Assembly (NCBI GenBank): GCA_004151065.3
Contig: NWUY0303905785.1
Coordinates: 1 to 11,737 of the forward strand
Length of the DNA stretch: 11,737 bases
DNA from: Larix sibirica
Taxonomy: Eukaryota > Streptophyta > Pinopsida > Pinales > Pinaceae
Direction: 5' to 3'
Position numbers and translations under genes: made by a program. How positions within the stretch are numbered: position 1 is the first letter of the stretch; every line of letters starts with the position of its first letter. Below the pieces are notes generated by a model. The model was not told where the DNA came from. It saw only the letters and a list, made by a program, of their open reading frames with translations, and made no database searches. Shown here piece by piece: positions 8,590 through 11,737 of this stretch.

Positions 8590-9888
8590 CATTTTTGAGT
8601 TGTGGTTTATTTGTGAAAGTCCTTTCACACTTAAGGAGTTAATTAAATTGGGTCAAAACCCCAAGAAGTTCATATCATTTGTCTTTTTGAAATTCCTTAA
8701 AGTTTTATGGAAGTATTTTACACAATTTTTCTCAAGAGTCTTTTGATACTAGTATACGCTTCACCTTATGCCCATAAAGTGGTATTAGTGGATCATAAGA
8801 AGTGAGAAGTATTAAATACCTCATTTGTGACACCATTTAAATTAAAAACCATGGTTCATGACACTAGTGTAGCACCCTTAAAAATAACTAAGCACAAGCA
8901 TCTAACTGACAATTTATAATATCCTCCTCTAAAGGTCATAAAGCACAAACGAAGGTGCACAAATCCACCACAAGAGGTCACAAAATGATTTATAGTCTTA
9001 GTTAGGATTGTGAGGATAGGCATCCAAATAACACCCCTTTGTCACTTCTCATCTAAAACATAGTTGTTTTCCTAGACAACTGAAAATCCTTTCATTGCAA
9101 GTGTGCAAAAACCAATACAAGGAGATACCATGTGGGGTGGTCAAGTTGCTTTTATTAGTCTCAATGAGCCACCTAGCTCTCTTTTTCCTATAAACCTTGA
9201 TTGATGGAGGCAAAGAGTCCCTTATTTGCACTTGTGAAAGGTAACTTAGTGGCCAAAAACTAGGATTTCTCCCTAGGTGGCATTTGTGGGATACATTTGC
9301 ACCTAATATAGATAGCATTGGCCATTGGAAAATGCCACTAGTTCCATCAAGACAAAGCCCCAATTATCCTCACTATAACTGACTCTTTCATACCTTTAGT
9401 AACTCAATGGATTTAGACTCCATTCGTTGAGAGATTTTGGAAGGCTAAAATACATAAGAAAGGAAGGGTGCTAGAAGTCATAAGACAAGTGCTTTATTTT
9501 TTCAAAACCCATCATGTGAAAACTCCCCCTACATCAAACCTACATACATGTGGATTATGGTTAAAAAGAATCTTGCATTGGCACATCACTTAAAAATGCA
9601 GATTATTTGATTTGATTAGAAACACCCATTATTTATATATCTTAAGCATTGTCTTCGTGACTTCAAATCTATCAATACCGAGAAAGCATCACAAATTATG
9701 AACCATAAAGAACCCTCGGTCACCTCAATGGTCATGTTGAGTCAAAGGAAAACTCCCTCAACTATTTGGACGTGTTTCTAGTATTTCGACCTCTCTAGCA
9801 AGACTATTGTTATCCCCTTGACATTCACCTTTGGGAGCAACACTAGCAAGATCATATTTTCTTGAATCATCCTTGTTGAACTCATTAA
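8590..9888. other. Non-coding stretch between SINE and gag relic
   Basis: No recognised protein on either strand. A minus-strand open frame of about 100 codons (9363-9049) has no ATG near its start and no domain I know. A plus-strand open frame (8591-8743) is Phe- and Lys-rich and looks like chance. The 5' leader and 5' LTR of the retroelement should lie here if the element is complete. I found no primer-binding site complementary to a usual tRNA end, and no TG...CA pair with a target duplication. Confidence 0.45.
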
Positions 9889-9963
9889 ATAAATCATCCT
9901 AGGATTTTCTCACTTGCAAGACCTCATAGTCAACCAACATTACCAATGTCAAGAATAATTGTT

Positions 9964-9987
9964 CCACCACCACCTCCCCCTCCCCCC
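9964..9987 (+). other. Polyproline run (8 Pro) in the gag N-terminus
   Basis: Eight consecutive proline codons (three CCA, then CCT/CCC) precede FIPNLPYMDSLNLPD, which leads into the gag core. Short Pro- or Ser-rich runs are usual before the core in plant gag proteins. The C-rich tract is also a likely slippage site, so its length may vary between copies. Confidence 0.7.
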
Positions 9988-10041
9988 TTCATTCCAAATC
10001 TTCCATACATGGATTCGTTAAATCTCCCAGACTCAACATAG

Positions 10042-10612
10042 ACAACTAATGACCCCATTTTACATGATCCATCCCAGGCATGAGTTTTAACCAAGCTTCC
10101 CTCTAATATTACAAAATTATAGGGGAAACTAGGTGAATACCTAGCCAATCATGTTATGAATTTCTCATTTATGGTGTTCTTCAAGCAACATTACTAAGGT
10201 CACTATTAGGCTTAGCTTGTTTTCTAAGAACCTTAAATAGACCATCAACTAAATGTCATATTAATGAATCTAATGGGTCGAACTCACATTTTTCATCTTA
10301 TGCAAATGCATCCCTTAAATTTTTCCAGTTACCAATCCAACATGTCATAGGGTTGTAAATCCTCATTGATTTTCACCAAACCACCTCAACCCACATTCGA
10401 GGCCATATCCGTGAATGGTGTTAGTGATAAAGCTTGTGTAAGATTTGGCCAAAGATGTGGCAACTACCATGCCTCGAATAGAGGACGAGGCCATCCTTAA
10501 AGCAAAACATTTCGACCTAATCTATGCCTAGTTAGGGTATCTATATGTGGTCCTTATAGAATCCCCTTGGCCTTTCTCTTTTGAAAAAATACTCTTAGAA
10601 CATAACACATCA
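10042..10612 (+). pseudogene. Retrotrans_gag-like core domain, frame-broken
   Basis: The recognisable blocks in order are: NDPILHD (10048 on), KLPSNITKL then GKLGEYLANHVMNFS (to about 10167), LWCSSSNI with TIRLSLFSK in the next frame (10169-10234), KFFQLPIQHVIGL (to 10355), TTSTHIRGHIREWC (to 10421), and AKDVATTMPRIEDEAILKA with the following HFDLIYA (10448-10528). These fit the helix-rich gag core of plant LTR elements. Between SLCK (about 10431-10442) and AKDVA the usual intervening segment is nearly absent, pointing to a small deletion. The frames used are different for successive blocks, so the breaks are real indels and not a single sequencing slip. Confidence 0.78.
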
Positions 10613-11264
10613 TAAATGGAGTAATCGAAAACATGGGCGACATCACTACCCCATATAACCATCAAATCTCTTATGTCAACTAGTTTAGTGGATTCAATAC
10701 CTCTGGCACATAAGTGCTACCATGTCATATGGACAACCAACATTTATACATCACAATATGCCTTAAAAATTCCACTCAATTCACAAAGTAGTCCATACCT
10801 ATCACACTCGAGTCCTAGCATGCCTCCCCAAGGGGTTCAAGCGTTGACACAAACCCAACCCCCACATACAATCAACAACAGACTAGTGGAAACATTTCAA
10901 CCTCATATTCCACATCAAACTAGCATGGAATCCCCCCATATACCAACCCATACTTCCTAATCCTTGGCCTGAAAACACCACAAAACCCCACTCAACAATT
11001 CAATGTTAACTTTGCACAACCTTGGCCTACTCAACAAATGCACACATTTGGACAACTAAATACAATAAACCCATCCAATTGGAAAAATAATTGTGAAAAC
11101 AAAAGGTAAAAACAAAACATTGAACCCACTGCAGGGTTAGGGTGCAATGATCCTAAAAATAACAATGTTGAGGGTGACACTAATCCAAGAAACCAAAATC
11201 AAAACACTGGTAATAATAATCAACAAAGGTAGAAAAAAATAATGTGCTACATGCCAATTTTTCT

Positions 11265-11306
11265 TGTGCATTATGTGGTAAGTTTGGCCATTATACTCAC
11301 CATTTT
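11265..11306 (+). other. Zinc-knuckle motif CX2CX4HX4, last Cys replaced by Phe
   Basis: The motif reads CALCGKFGHYTHHFP. Cys is at 11265-11267 and 11274-11276, His at 11289-11291, and TTT (Phe) at 11304-11306 where the fourth zinc ligand, Cys (TGT/TGC), is expected. One G-to-T change in TGT would explain it. Retroelement gag knuckles bind the packaged RNA; without the fourth ligand zinc binding should fail. KCTIPQIQ follows and the frame stops at 11364-11366. Confidence 0.82.
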
Positions 11307-11366
11307 CCCGAAATCACCAAATGTACCATCCCTCAAATTCAACCTCTATTATTATTAGTCTTGTAA

Positions 11367-11737
11367 ATGTAATTGTGATTACGTAAGCGGCCCTGGTGAG
11401 GAGCTCAAGGCCAAGGCCCCACCGGTGGTACTTGGAGTACTGTTATGTCATTTTCCTAAATGTTGCTAAGAACATAACACTACTTAAATGAAGTAGCTAA
11501 ATCCTATGGAGTAGCAAGAAGACTAAATGACTAGAAGCCATGAGAGTCAAGTTATAGGGTCGTCCTATTGAGATGCCATTTGGGGTTGTGGTATCTAAAA
11601 GCTAAGATTTTACATGCCTACTTACGAGGGACTAGTACTAATTAGTGTTTCTAGTTAAAAATACTTTGAGGGTGGAAAAGGATTATAGAAATATAAGTAT
11701 ATGGTATATATTTATATAAGTATCTTTTATTAAACCA
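11367..11737. other. Non-coding end of window with a GC-rich patch
   Basis: No polymerase-region protein follows gag. Positions 11386-11432 are markedly GC-rich against their surroundings and contain AAGGCC twice in a row and the palindrome CCACCGGTGG (11419-11428). One open frame of 36 codons crosses the patch (11359-11466) without a recognised domain. From about 11685 on the sequence is almost all A and T. Confidence 0.5.

Larger units (their letters stand above)
9889..11366 (+). pseudogene. Decayed LTR-retrotransposon gag (probably Ty3/gypsy)
   Basis: Gag forms the particle that packages the element RNA. The relic keeps the family order: a Pro-rich N-terminus (9889-10038), a Retrotrans_gag-like core (10042-10612), a linker rich in Pro, Gln, Ser and Asn (10622-11229), and a zinc knuckle (11265-11306). 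Homology switches frame several times, near 10168, 10240, 10430-10447, 10957 and 11230. In-frame stops at 10039, 10081, 10120, 10356, 10422, 10529, 10613, 11107 and 11230 rule out function. No protease, reverse transcriptase or integrase follows in the 370 bp to the window end. The class call rests on the core and knuckle resembling plant Ty3/gypsy gag; a copia-type origin is less likely. The longest uninterrupted piece is 10622-10957. Confidence 0.82.

Noticed and set aside
8868-9033. Possible solo LTR starting TGTAGCACCC and ending AATAACA
   Set aside because: It has TG...CA ends, but the flanks (ACTAG and CCCCT) are not a target duplication and no second copy is in the window.
9049-9363. 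104-codon minus-strand frame
   Set aside because: It starts at TTG right after a stop, has no early ATG, and no recognisable domain.
9360-9888. Search for a primer-binding site and LTR edge before gag
   Set aside because: No match to the usual initiator-Met or other tRNA 3' ends was seen by eye; absence is not proven.
9930-10148. Minus-strand frame with a poly-Gly run
   Set aside because: It is the antisense of the polyproline tract and gag core read on the plus strand.
10594-11499. Two similar 33-bp strings (near 10594 and 11467) sharing AGAACATAACAC
   Set aside because: About 26 of 33 bases match over a short AT-rich stretch, with no continuing similarity on either side. Too weak to call a repeat pair.

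Overview
The window looks like repeat-rich, AT-rich nuclear DNA of a seed plant, and a gymnosperm is my best guess. The reasons are low gene density, a decayed plant-type LTR-retrotransposon gag reading frame, a tRNA-derived SINE, many stops in every frame, and no operon-like or bacterial features. The organism call is inference; no intact, recognisable host gene is present.

Layout. (1) 1-1776 is mostly AT-rich DNA. Its minus strand carries two exon-like blocks (1364-1161 and 968-882) joined by a well-formed 192-bp GT-AG intron, but with an internal stop. The product is not recognised. (2) 1777-7167 is a head-to-tail array of about 2.9 units of a 1.84-1.85 kb repeat: copy 1 1777-3618, copy 2 3619-5470, copy 3 5471-about 7167 (3' truncated). 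The copies are about 89% identical in the one stretch I counted base by base. I find no conserved protein in them, and the codon-by-codon comparison argues against coding. (3) 7168-8317 is non-coding, with one strong hairpin. (4) 8318-8589 is a minus-strand tRNA-derived SINE with A/B boxes, an A-rich tail and a near-perfect target-site duplication. It landed at the end of a short open frame that begins with a signal-peptide-like sequence. (5) 8590-9888 has no supported gene. (6) 9889-11366 is a plus-strand gag relic, probably Ty3/gypsy type: proline-rich N-terminus, Retrotrans_gag core, Pro/Gln/Asn-rich linker and a CCHC knuckle whose last Cys is replaced by Phe. Stops and frame changes interrupt it throughout. 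(7) 11367-11737 is non-coding, with a short GC-rich patch; no protease or polymerase follows gag.

The pieces do not form a working pathway. The window is a layered record of transposition, tandem duplication and decay. The items most worth following up are the 1.85-kb tandem array, the SINE with its duplication, and the spliced-looking minus-strand fragment.
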